A program made the position numbers and the translations under genes. Positions 49,976 through 58,751 of a stretch of 64,000 bases of DNA are shown piece by piece. Under the pieces are notes generated by a model, which was not told where the DNA came from, made no database searches, and worked only from the letters and a program-made list of their open reading frames with translations. Each line of letters starts with the position of its first letter. Position 1 is the first letter of the stretch. Source of the DNA: Herbaspirillum sp. 3R11 (GTDB lineage Bacteria; Pseudomonadota; Gammaproteobacteria; Burkholderiales; Burkholderiaceae_D); contig NZ_SPNJ01000002.1 in NCBI RefSeq assembly GCF_004563925.1, positions 1 through 64,000 on the forward strand. Reading direction: 5' to 3'.

Positions 49976-51340
49976 ATGAGCAGTTCATCACATCAACACG
50001 ACGGCAATGCCATGGCCAATCGGGCGGTCACGGCCGCCACCATGGGCACCGCCCTGGAATGGTTCGACTTCACGCTGTACGGCGCCGTCGCGGCCACCAT
50101 ACTTCCCAAGCTGTTCTTCCCCGCGCTGGAACCGACCTCGGCGCTGCTGGCGTCGCTGGCCACCTTCAGCGTCGGCCTCGCGGCGCGTCCGCTGGGTGCG
50201 ATCATCTGCGGCTATTTCGGCGACAAGATCGGCCGTCGCAATCTGATGCTGGGAACGGTGTCCGCGATGGGCATCACCTCGGTGCTGATGGGCTTGCTGC
50301 CGACCTACGCGCAAATCGGCGTCTGGGCGCCGATCCTGTTGGTGATCCTGCGCATCCTGCAAGGTTTCGCCCTCGGCGGCGAATCCACCGGCGGCCAATT
50401 GATGGCGCTGGAGCACGCACCGGCCGCACTGCGCGGACGCTACTCGGGCCTGATCGGCATGTGTGCGCCGCTTAGTCAGATATTGGCGAACGGGGTGTTG
50501 CTCGGACTGGCGGGATTGATGAGTGCGGAGGCTTTCGAAAGCTACGGCTGGCGCATTCCGTTTGTCGCCAGCTTCGTCCTGGTGATCGTCGGCCTCTATA
50601 TCCGCCTCAAGGTGAACGAAACGCCGGCCTTCGTCGAACTGAAGAAATCGGGTGTCTCCACTCAGGGCCGGCCGCTGCGCGACGCCTTCCGCCTGCACTG
50701 GAAAACCATCCTGCGCATGATGCTGTTCTTCTGCGGCCCGACTGCGCTGTTCTACCTGGCCGTGGTGTTCACGCTGAGCTACCTGACCAACAACCTGGGC
50801 GTGCCCAAGCAGACCGGTTTCAAGCTGCTCATGATCGCCAATGCCTGCGCCATCGTCGGCTCCATCGTTGGCGGCCGCGTCAGCGACAAGATCGGCCGCA
50901 AGCGCGCACTGATGATCGCTTCCGCCGCAACCTTCCTCATCATGCTGGCGTATTTCCCGGCGATGGAGACGCGCAACTTTGCCGTGATGGCCGTCGCCAT
51001 GGGTTTGTTCATGTGCTTTACGCAGGTGCAGACCGGCATCCAGCCGGTCGCCTTCGCGGAAGCATTCCCGACCAATGTGCGTTACACCGGTTCGGCGCTG
51101 GCCTTCACCGGCGCCAGCCTGTTCGCCGGCGGTCCCGCGCCGGTAGTGGCGACCTGGCTGGTGAAGCTGGGCAACGGTTCGCCATGGGGCCTGGTGGCGT
51201 TGGTGGCCGTGCTCAACATCGTGTCCTTCATCATGATCGCCATCGGTCCTGAAACAGCCGGCAACGACATGAACCGCATCGACACCGATCTCGGCGGCGC
51301 GCAGGCGTATCCCGATGGCGCCAAGCGGGCGTCGGTGTAA
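49976..51340 (+). CDS. MHS-type MFS transporter 1
   Basis: The 454-residue, 12-helix transporter starts after caaggagactgag. It has the MHS signature TALEWFDFTLYGAVAATILPKLFFP near residue 22, GYFGDKIGRRNLML (motif A) and GRVSDKIGRKRALM (repeat in the second half). It is a close paralogue of the transporter at 56759-58156. MHS proteins import organic acids (shikimate, citrate, ketoglutarate, aromatic acids) with protons. It is followed after 31 bp by an unassigned gene, and both stand next to the IclR1 gene, so the three may form a catabolic uptake module. Confidence 0.9.
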   Translation: MSSSSHQHDGNAMANRAVTAATMGTALEWFDFTLYGAVAATILPKLFFPALEPTSALLASLATFSVGLAARPLGAIICGYFGDKIGRRNLMLGTVSAMGITSVLMGLLPTYAQIGVWAPILLVILRILQGFALGGESTGGQLMALEHAPAALRGRYSGLIGMCAPLSQILANGVLLGLAGLMSAEAFESYGWRIPFVASFVLVIVGLYIRLKVNETPAFVELKKSGVSTQGRPLRDAFRLHWKTILRMMLFFCGPTALFYLAVVFTLSYLTNNLGVPKQTGFKLLMIANACAIVGSIVGGRVSDKIGRKRALMIASAATFLIMLAYFPAMETRNFAVMAVAMGLFMCFTQVQTGIQPVAFAEAFPTNVRYTGSALAFTGASLFAGGPAPVVATWLVKLGNGSPWGLVALVAVLNIVSFIMIAIGPETAGNDMNRIDTDLGGAQAYPDGAKRASV

Positions 51341-51371
51341 GGCACTCATCAGCAAGCAACAAGGAATCAGC

Positions 51372-52046
51372 ATGACAATCAAGGGAACCGGCCTGTTGGC
51401 CATCTGGAGCACCGTGGATGCGGACTTCGAGACGGACTACCTGCACTGGCTGACGCGTGAGCATGTGTTCGAACGCGTCGCGGTGCCGGGCTTCCGATCC
51501 GGTCGGGTGTTGCGCCGGCGCGGCAGTGCGCCTTCGGAGTACATGATCCTGTACGAGCAGGACAACGCGCAGGTCATGAGCAGCGACGGCTATCAGGCGC
51601 GCCTGAACCAGCCGACGCCGTGGACCCAGCGGGTGATGCCGAACCTGCAGAAGTTCAGGCGCGGCGGCGGCACGATCGTCAGGCAGAGCGGCCACGCCTG
51701 CGCATTCGGCGCATGCATGGCGGTGGCGCGTTTTGAGGACGGCTTGCCGGAGGTCTTGCTTGGCGACGCGTCGTCCGCTACGTGGAAGCGCATATCGGAC
51801 ATCGATCGCGTGGTGAACATGTATGCGATGGAAGTGGCGGCAGACGGCACGCAGATCGCGACCAAAGAGAAGTCGATGCGGCGCGGCGGCGAGGGAATAT
51901 TCAAGGGCGTCTTCTTGTTGGAAGCCCTGGATGACAACGCGCTGCAACGTGCTATCGATGCTGCGGCTGCGGACCTGGCGATTCCTGCCGGGCAGTTCGA
52001 GATCTACGATCTGGTGTTTGCGTACGCGGATCGACCGGCCGGCTAA
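51372..52046 (+). CDS. Conserved-looking protein of unknown function
   Basis: The ATG at 51372 (aaggaatcag upstream) gives a 224-residue soluble protein; a frame start at 51315 overlaps the transporter gene. Sequence features: TGLLAIWSTVDADFETDYLHWLTREHVFERVAVPGFRSGRVLRR at the N-terminus, which has the spacing of a ferredoxin-like alpha/beta unit, and a similar second half from about residue 105. It may be a duplicated dimeric alpha/beta barrel such as EthD or Dabb domains. This is a guess from pattern only. No signal, membrane helix or catalytic motif is visible. Its partner gene is MFS transporter 1. Confidence 0.6.
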   Translation: MTIKGTGLLAIWSTVDADFETDYLHWLTREHVFERVAVPGFRSGRVLRRRGSAPSEYMILYEQDNAQVMSSDGYQARLNQPTPWTQRVMPNLQKFRRGGGTIVRQSGHACAFGACMAVARFEDGLPEVLLGDASSATWKRISDIDRVVNMYAMEVAADGTQIATKEKSMRRGGEGIFKGVFLLEALDDNALQRAIDAAAADLAIPAGQFEIYDLVFAYADRPAG

Positions 52047-52075
52047 GTTCGGCTGAGCTCTGTTGTGAAGGACCG

Positions 52076-52099
52076 GGGGCCGCATTCATGCGGCCCCTT
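52076..52099. terminator. Hairpin between the unknown gene and pcaR
   Basis: ggggccgca (52076-52084), four-base loop, tgcggcccc (52089-52097), then tt. It lies between convergent genes. Confidence 0.7.
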
Positions 52100-52104
52100 C
52101 TGCA

Positions 52105-52959
52105 TCAAGGCAACAAAATCGACAATTCCTCTGCGCCTCTTTTGAGGACCGGCAGGAACTGCTCCTCCATCTGCCTGCGACTCACGCGGGTCGCCTGCAC
52201 GCCGACATTGAGCGCGGCCACGACGTTGCCGCCGGCGCCGCGCACGGGCACGGCGATCGAACGCAAACCGACTTCCAGTTCTTCATCGATCAGCGCATAG
52301 CCGTCTTCGCGCACACCAGCCAGGATTTCGCGCAGGCGTTTCTGCGACACCACGGTCTTGTCGGTCATGGCGCGCAACTTCACCTTGCTGAAGTAGGTTT
52401 TGAGCTGATCCTCCGGCAGATGCGCCAGCATCGCGCGACCCAGCGACGTGCAATACGCCGGCAGCCGGCTACCGGTGTTGAGCGCGACCGACATGACGCG
52501 CGACGCGGCAGAGCGGGCCACATACAACACCTCGGTGTCATCCAGCACGGCCAGCGAGCAGGACTCGCCCAGCGTGCGGCTGATGTTGTTGAGGTAGGGC
52601 TGGGACGAGACCGTCAACGGCGTCGACGAGAGGTAGGAATAGCCCAGCGTCAGGATCTTCGGACCCAACGAAAAGTTATTCACGTCGGCATCCGCATAGC
52701 CGAGCTGGCGCAGCGTATGCAGGCAGCGGCGCACGGCGGCGCGCGGGATGCCGGTCTTCTGGCTGATCTGGGCAATCGTCAGGCTGCGACGCGAATCGGC
52801 AAAGGCGCGGATGACGGCCAGGCCGCGCGCCAGCGACGTCATGAAACTGGGATCGGTGAGGGCGTCGATTTCTTCGGCGATGCTCAGGCTGCGCTCGGCG
52901 GCAGGGGCGGCGTCGTCAGGCTTTGCTGGTGTCGGCTTCTTGGTGGCGGCTTTTGGCAT
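52105..52959 (-). CDS. pcaR: IclR-family regulator of beta-ketoadipate genes (PcaR/PcaU-like)
   Basis: The 284-residue protein is divergent from pcaIJF, with 182 bp between starts. A Lys/Pro/Ala-rich N-terminal extension (about 25 residues) precedes FMTSLARGLAVIRAFADSRRSLTIAQISQKTGIPRAAVRRCLHTLRQLGYA, the winged helix. The effector domain includes ILTLGYSYLSSTPL, ESCSLAVLDDTEVLYVARSAASRVMSVALNTGSRLPAYCTSLGRAMLA and GYALIDEELEVGLRSIAVPVR, the latter typical of PcaR/PcaU/PobR-type activators. It probably activates pcaIJF with beta-ketoadipate or protocatechuate as effector, via the palindrome at 53092-53110. Confidence 0.88.
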   Translation of the reverse strand: MPKAATKKPTPAKPDDAAPAAERSLSIAEEIDALTDPSFMTSLARGLAVIRAFADSRRSLTIAQISQKTGIPRAAVRRCLHTLRQLGYADADVNNFSLGPKILTLGYSYLSSTPLTVSSQPYLNNISRTLGESCSLAVLDDTEVLYVARSAASRVMSVALNTGSRLPAYCTSLGRAMLAHLPEDQLKTYFSKVKLRAMTDKTVVSQKRLREILAGVREDGYALIDEELEVGLRSIAVPVRGAGGNVVAALNVGVQATRVSRRQMEEQFLPVLKRGAEELSILLP

Positions 52960-53091
52960 GGTCTCGGTGGTGAAGAAGATAAAGGCTGGTTCGTATTCTA
53001 AACATTCGTGCGGTGAACGAACACAACCGGTTCCGGCTTATTGACGATGAAACCGGCGTTTCACTAAACTGAATGTGCGAAATATGACTAT

Positions 53092-53110
53092 TTGTTCGAT
53101 TATCGAACAA
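53092..53110. promoter_or_regulatory. PcaR-type operator before pcaIJF
   Basis: Perfect 19-bp palindrome ttgttcga-tta-tcgaacaa. The inner GTTCGATTATCGAAC (53094-53108) fits the PcaR box as I recall it (GTTCGATAATCGCAC). It is 31 bp before the pcaI start, so near the promoter -10/-35 region. Confidence 0.75.
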
Positions 53111-53141
53111 TTTGGATTGGCACACTTCAGAAAGATGCATC

Positions 53142-53834
53142 GTGATCGATAAAACTTTTGAGTCCTTGGAACAAGCGGTGGAGGGCATCCACGACGGCGC
53201 CACCATCATGATCGGCGGCTTCGGCAACGCCGGCATGCCGTCCGCCCTGATCGACGCGCTCATCGCCCAGGGCGCGCGCGAACTCACCATCGTCAACAAC
53301 AACGCCGGCAACGGCGAAACCGGACTGGCGGCGTTGCTCAAGGCCGGACGGGTGAAGAAGATCATCTGCTCCTTCCCGCGCCAGACCGATTCCCAGGTGT
53401 TCGACGCGCTCTACCGCGCCGGCAAGATCGAACTGGAACTGACGCCGCAAGGCAATCTCGCAGAACGCATCCGCGCCGCCGGCGCCGGTATCGGCGGCTT
53501 TTTCAGCCCCACCGGTTACGGCACCATGCTGGCCGAAGGCAAGGAAACCCGCCTCATCGACGGCCGCCACTACGTGCTGGAGTCGCCCATCCACGCCGAC
53601 TTCGCACTGATCAAGGCGCTGCGCGGCGATCGCTGGGGCAACCTGGTCTACCGCAAGACCGCGCGCAACTTCGGCCCCATCATGGCCATGGCCGCCAAAT
53701 GCACGATCGCGCAAGTCAGCGAAGTCGTGGCGCTGGGAGAACTCGATCCGGAAGTCATCGTCACGCCGGGGATCTTTGTGCAGCGTGTTGTGCAAGCCGG
53801 TATGGAAACCAAAATCCAGGAGGCCGCACAATGA
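53142..53834 (+). CDS. pcaI: 3-oxoadipate CoA-transferase subunit A
   Basis: The likely start is GTG at 53142, giving VIDKTFESLEQAVEGIHDGATIMIGGFGNAGMP, the family N-terminus; the open frame from a TTG at 53112 adds ten unrelated codons. The 230-residue alpha subunit has the CoA-binding MIGGFGNAGMPSALIDAL and TIVNNNAG motifs, KKIICSFPRQTDSQVFDALYRAGKIELELTPQGNLAERIRAAGAGIGGFF. With PcaJ it moves CoA from succinyl-CoA to beta-ketoadipate. It overlaps pcaJ by four bases (ATGA), giving translational coupling and 1:1 subunits. Confidence 0.95.
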   Translation: MIDKTFESLEQAVEGIHDGATIMIGGFGNAGMPSALIDALIAQGARELTIVNNNAGNGETGLAALLKAGRVKKIICSFPRQTDSQVFDALYRAGKIELELTPQGNLAERIRAAGAGIGGFFSPTGYGTMLAEGKETRLIDGRHYVLESPIHADFALIKALRGDRWGNLVYRKTARNFGPIMAMAAKCTIAQVSEVVALGELDPEVIVTPGIFVQRVVQAGMETKIQEAAQ

Positions 53835-54472
53835 GCCGCTATACCCGTGAACAAATGGCCGCACGCGTGGCCCGCGACATTCCCGAAGGCGCTTACGTCA
53901 ACCTCGGCATCGGCTTGCCGACCAAGGTCGCCAACTACCTGCCGGCCGACAAGGAAATCTTCCTGCAAAGCGAAAACGGCCTGCTCGGCATGGGCCCGGC
54001 GCCGGCAGCGGGCGAAGAAGACGAAGACCTGATCAACGCTGGCAAGCAGCCGGTCACGCTGCTGACCGGCGGCGCCTATTTCCACCACGCCGATTCCTTC
54101 GCCATGATGCGCGGCGGCCATCTCGACATCTGCGTGCTGGGCGCCTTCCAGGTCTCGGCCGGCGGCGACTTGGCCAACTGGCACACCGGTGCGCCGGATG
54201 CGATACCCGCCGTGGGCGGCGCCATGGATCTGGCCAGCGGCGCCAAGCAGGTGTTCGTGATGATGGAGCACCAGACCAAGAACGGCGAAAGCAAGATCGT
54301 TGATCAATGCGCCTATCCGCTCACCGGCATCGGCTGCGTCAATCGCATCTACACCGACCTGGCCGTGATCGACGTGACGCCGCAGGGTCTGCAGGTGCTG
54401 GAAATCGTCGAGGGACTGTCCTTCGAAGAATTGCAAAAACTGACCGGCGCAACGCTGCGCCCGGCCGCCTGA
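53831..54472 (+). CDS. pcaJ: 3-oxoadipate CoA-transferase subunit B
   Basis: The 213-residue beta subunit begins [37 protein letters not shown]. The active-site motif is [13 protein letters not shown] (catalytic Glu near residue 50), followed by [30 protein letters not shown]. It forms a complex with PcaI. Start overlaps the pcaI stop. A 25-bp gap precedes pcaF. Confidence 0.96.
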   Translation: MSRYTREQMAARVARDIPEGAYVNLGIGLPTKVANYLPADKEIFLQSENGLLGMGPAPAAGEEDEDLINAGKQPVTLLTGGAYFHHADSFAMMRGGHLDICVLGAFQVSAGGDLANWHTGAPDAIPAVGGAMDLASGAKQVFVMMEHQTKNGESKIVDQCAYPLTGIGCVNRIYTDLAVIDVTPQGLQVLEIVEGLSFEELQKLTGATLRPAA

Positions 54473-54497
54473 GCTACATGACTGCAGTGAGGAAAAC

Positions 54498-55700
<1,203 letters not shown>

Positions 55701-55710
55701 TCGCCTGCAT

Positions 55711-56496
55711 CTACTCGCGCGATTGATTGAAAATCGGCGAGGAGGGACTGTTGCCCGCCAGCTCACGCGCGGCGGCGATCAGGTCGGGGCCGAGACTCTC
55801 CATGCGGCGCATGTCGAGCCGCTGCAGCGGGCCGGCGATACTGATCACGCCGATGGCCGGATGGCCGCTACGCTGTATCGGCGCCGCCATCGCCGTCATG
55901 CCCGGCGCAAAGACTTCATTGATGAGCGCATAGCCGCGACGACGGCTTGCGTGGATGAATTCCAGCAAAGCCTGGATCGTCGTCGGCGCGTTGGGACCGT
56001 AGTCCTTGGGCTTGCCGAAGCCTTGCCTCGACACCAGTTCCAGTGCACGCTCATCGGACATTGTCAGCATCCAGGCATGACCGGTGGCGGAGCACGAGAG
56101 CACCGTGTCCATGCCCATGTCCGGATCGTAGCGCAAGCCCTTCCTGGCGCCTTGCGACTTCGCCACCCACGTCAGCCGGTCACCGTCGACGATGGCCAGT
56201 CGCACCAATTCTCCCGATATTTCCGCCAGCCGGTCCAGTGTGGCCTGAGCCACGTCGACGATGCCCGACGTCGCCAGATAACTGAGTCCGAGACCAACCA
56301 GTTTGGTCGTCAGCACGTAGTCGCCATGCTCGCGAATCTGGCGCACATAGCCGCAGCGCACCAGGTCGGCCAGCAGGCGATGACAGGCGCTGCGCGGGAT
56401 CTCCAGTTCATCGGCCAGCAGGGTCAGCGGCGTCGCTTCCGCCTGCGCTGCCAGGTACTCCAGTATCCCCAGCGTGCGCTCCAATACGCCATTCAT
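55711..56496 (-). CDS. IclR-family transcriptional regulator 2
   Basis: Start ATG at 56494-56496 (minus strand) with ggagac about ten bases upstream, giving 261 residues; the longer frame from 56538 would run through its own operator. The winged helix is RTLGILEYLAAQAEATPLTLLADELEIPRSACHRLLADLVRCGYV. The effector domain contains ISGELVRLAIVDGDRLTWVAKSQGARKGLRYDPDMG and VSRQGFGKPKDYGPNAPTTIQAL. It is a paralogue of IclR1 (48921-49730). It is divergent from MFS transporter 2 across a 262-bp gap holding two sets of operators, so it probably regulates itself and that transporter. Confidence 0.9.
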   Translation of the reverse strand: MNGVLERTLGILEYLAAQAEATPLTLLADELEIPRSACHRLLADLVRCGYVRQIREHGDYVLTTKLVGLGLSYLATSGIVDVAQATLDRLAEISGELVRLAIVDGDRLTWVAKSQGARKGLRYDPDMGMDTVLSCSATGHAWMLTMSDERALELVSRQGFGKPKDYGPNAPTTIQALLEFIHASRRRGYALINEVFAPGMTAMAAPIQRSGHPAIGVISIAGPLQRLDMRRMESLGPDLIAAARELAGNSPSSPIFNQSRE

Positions 56497-56530
56497 CGTG
56501 GCTCGTCTCCATTGTAATTTTTCATGATAC

Positions 56531-56562
56531 GGAATCAAATTCCAGTGTGGAATTATGTTCCA
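56531..56562. promoter_or_regulatory. Nested IclR-type operators
   Basis: Three overlapping perfect palindromes: ggaat-caa-attcc (56531-56543), aattcca-gtg-tggaatt (56538-56554) and tggaa-ttatg-ttcca (56548-56562). The third has the same TGGAA-N5-TTCCA form as at 48841-48855. They begin 34 bp upstream of the IclR2 start, suggesting cooperative autoregulation. Confidence 0.7.
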
Positions 56563-56708
56563 GAAGCGCTGATATTATCCGCTCAGAACACCGAAGTAAA
56601 TCTGTAAATGTGTCGACTGAGTCCAGTCTGCATAAGCCTTTCAGGCCGGACGAGAATTTCTCGCAGTGAATTGAAATTTATTTTTCGGCAGTTCTATTAA
56701 TAAAAATA

Positions 56709-56725
56709 TGTTCGATTATCGAACA
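56709..56725. promoter_or_regulatory. PcaR-type operator before MFS transporter 2
   Basis: tgttcga-tta-tcgaaca, identical over 17 bp to the palindrome before pcaI, 33 bp before the transporter start. It places the transporter in the PcaR regulon. Confidence 0.75.
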
Positions 56726-56758
56726 AACAGATAAATTAATTTCCAACAGGAGACAAGA

Positions 56759-58156
56759 ATGAGCACGAGCAGTTATCAGGACGCGAACCACGACTCTCAG
56801 CAGGCCGCGCACGAACGCATGGGGACGCGCGCCGTCACCGCCGCAACCGTCGGCACGGCGCTGGAATGGTTCGACTTCACACTGTACGGCGCGGTCTCCG
56901 CGACCGTGCTCCCCAAGCTGTTCTTTCCCTCGATGGATCCGACCAACGCCTTGCTGGCCTCGCTCGGCACCTTCGGCGTCGGCCTGGCGGCGCGTCCGCT
57001 CGGCGCCATCATCTGCGGCCATCTGGGCGACAAGATCGGACGCCGCAACCTGATGCTCGGCACCGTCACGATCATGGGTCTGGCGTCGGTGCTGATGGGC
57101 CTGTTGCCGACCTACGCCATGATCGGCGTCTGGGCGCCGATCCTGCTGGTGCTGCTGCGCATCATCCAGGGCTTCGCACTCGGCGGCGAATCGACCGGCG
57201 CGCAACTCATGGCGCTGGAACACGCTTCCCCGGATCGCCGCGGCAAGTATTCGGGTCTGCTGGGTTTGTGCTCGCCACTCAGTCAGATCATGGCCAACGG
57301 GGTGCTGCTACTGATTTCATCGTTGCTGACCAATGACGCCTTTGAAAGCTACGGCTGGCGCATTCCTTTCGTCCTGAGTTTCGTGCTGGTGGTGGTCGGT
57401 CTTTATATCCGCCTGAAGGTCGACGAGACGCCCGCCTTCGTTGAACTCAAGAAGAGCAGCGCAGCGCGCGTCAGCAGTCCGTTGAAAGACGTCGTGCGTT
57501 TCCACTACAAGACAGTGCTGCGCTGGATGTTCTTCTTCTGCGGTCCGGCGGCGCTGTTCTACCTGATCGTGGTGTTCTCGCTGAGCTATGTCACCAAGAC
57601 GCTGGAAGTGCCCAAGCAAACCGCCTTCCTGCTGCTGATGGGCGCCAACGTCTGCGCGATTGTCGGTGCATTGGCCGGCGGCATGCTGAGCGACAGAATC
57701 GGCCGCAAGAAGGCGTTGGCAGTCGGTTCGATTGCCACGCTGCTGATCCTGTTCGTGTACTTCCCGATCCTGGAGACCAAGAGCTTCTTCCCGATGCTGG
57801 CGATCATGGGCCTGTTCCTCGGCTTCACGCAGTTCCAGAGCGGCATCCAGCCGGTGGCGTTTGCCGAGGCGTTCCCGACCAATGTGCGCTATTCGGGATC
57901 CGCGCTGGCCTACACCGGCGCCAACCTGCTGACCGGCGGTCCGATGCCGATCGTGGCGGTCTGGCTGCTGAGCAAGTTCAACGGTTCGCCTTGGGCGGTG
58001 GTAGGCGTGTGCGTGGTGCTGAACCTGCTGTCATTGCTCATGATCATGTGGGGACCGGAGACGCGCGGCATCGACATGAACCGCGTCGATACATCGCATG
58101 ACGCGGCTGCGCACGACGGCACCGTTGCCGGCGTGCAGACGCGCCGGGCCACCTGA
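56759..58156 (+). CDS. MHS-type MFS transporter 2 (candidate shikimate/quinate or protocatechuate permease)
   Basis: The 465-residue, 12-helix transporter starts after caggagacaag. It carries GTALEWFDFTLYGAVSATVLPKLFF, GHLGDKIGRRNLML and GMLSDRIGRKKALAV, and is a paralogue of the transporter at 49976. It is followed after 26 bp by aroQ and preceded by a perfect PcaR-type box, so its substrate is probably an aromatic or hydroaromatic acid that ends up in protocatechuate: quinate, shikimate or protocatechuate itself. I do not call it pcaK, because PcaK belongs to a different MFS subgroup and the choice is not settled. Confidence 0.88.
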   Translation: MSTSSYQDANHDSQQAAHERMGTRAVTAATVGTALEWFDFTLYGAVSATVLPKLFFPSMDPTNALLASLGTFGVGLAARPLGAIICGHLGDKIGRRNLMLGTVTIMGLASVLMGLLPTYAMIGVWAPILLVLLRIIQGFALGGESTGAQLMALEHASPDRRGKYSGLLGLCSPLSQIMANGVLLLISSLLTNDAFESYGWRIPFVLSFVLVVVGLYIRLKVDETPAFVELKKSSAARVSSPLKDVVRFHYKTVLRWMFFFCGPAALFYLIVVFSLSYVTKTLEVPKQTAFLLLMGANVCAIVGALAGGMLSDRIGRKKALAVGSIATLLILFVYFPILETKSFFPMLAIMGLFLGFTQFQSGIQPVAFAEAFPTNVRYSGSALAYTGANLLTGGPMPIVAVWLLSKFNGSPWAVVGVCVVLNLLSLLMIMWGPETRGIDMNRVDTSHDAAAHDGTVAGVQTRRAT

Positions 58157-58182
58157 AAACCGATTCAATACTGACTTCATCT

Positions 58183-58623
58183 ATGTCCAAGCTTATCTAC
58201 GTCCTCAACGGCGCCAACCTGAACATGCTCGGCAAGCGCGAGCCGGAAATCTACGGCACCACCACGCTGGAGGAAATCCGCCTGCGCACGCTGGCCGAGG
58301 CCAAAGAGCTGGGGCTGGAGTGCGACTTCCGCCAGACCAATCACGAAGGCGTCATGGTCGACTGGCTGCAGGAAGCCTTCGAGCGCGACGCCGGCGTGAT
58401 CATCAATCCGGCGGGTTTTTCGTTCGCATCGATTCCGGTGCTGGATGCCGTGAAGCTGATGTCACAACCGGTGGTCGAACTGCACATCAGCAATATCCAT
58501 CAACGCGACGAAGCGCATCGGCATTCGCTGGTGTCGCTCGCGGCGAAAGCGGTGATCTGCGGCCTCGGCGCCGCAGGTTATCCGATCGCAGTGCGTGCAA
58601 TCGCGGCGTTGATGGAAAACTGA
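58183..58623 (+). CDS. aroQ: Type II 3-dehydroquinate dehydratase
   Basis: The 146-residue enzyme has NGANLNMLGKREPEIYGTTTLEE (catalytic Tyr24 in EIYG), the Arg in the flexible loop, INPAGFSFASIPVLDAV and ELHISNIHQRDEAHRHS with the active-site His. It converts 3-dehydroquinate to 3-dehydroshikimate. Its position after a PcaR-type-controlled transporter suggests the catabolic (quinate use) role, in which dehydroshikimate goes on to protocatechuate; the dehydrogenase and dehydroshikimate dehydratase needed for that are not in the window. A biosynthetic role cannot be excluded. No strong ribosome-binding site, so it may depend on the transporter's translation. Confidence 0.93.
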   Translation: MSKLIYVLNGANLNMLGKREPEIYGTTTLEEIRLRTLAEAKELGLECDFRQTNHEGVMVDWLQEAFERDAGVIINPAGFSFASIPVLDAVKLMSQPVVELHISNIHQRDEAHRHSLVSLAAKAVICGLGAAGYPIAVRAIAALMEN

Positions 58624-58640
58624 AGTTACTCGGGGGAGGG

Positions 58641-58688
58641 AAGGGGAAGGGGAAGGGGAAGGGGAAGGGGAAGGGGAAGGGGAAGGGG
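58641..58688 (+). repeat. (AAGGGG)8 hexanucleotide tract
   Basis: Eight exact AAGGGG units, preceded by an imperfect ggggg-a-ggg start, 17 bp after aroQ and before a terminator. It is G-run rich on the aroQ-sense strand (G-quadruplex type) and prone to unit-number change. Confidence 0.92.
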
Positions 58689-58696
58689 AAAACAGG

Positions 58697-58735
58697 CAGG
58701 CTGTCCGGACTCAATCCGGGCAGCCTGTTTTTTTT
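58697..58735. terminator. Terminator between aroQ and the pcaCD gene
   Basis: 13-bp stem (58697-58709 and 58715-58727, one G-U pair) with a 5-base loop and eight T to 58735. It lies between convergent genes, and its A-rich left side makes it potentially bidirectional. Confidence 0.85.
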
Positions 58736-58751
58736 GTGCTGAGAAAGTGTC

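Noticed and set aside
58098..58742. Plus-strand open frame with a Gly-Lys repeat tail through the hexanucleotide tract
   Set aside because: Runs out of frame through aroQ; the KGKG tail is just the AAGGGG repeat translated.
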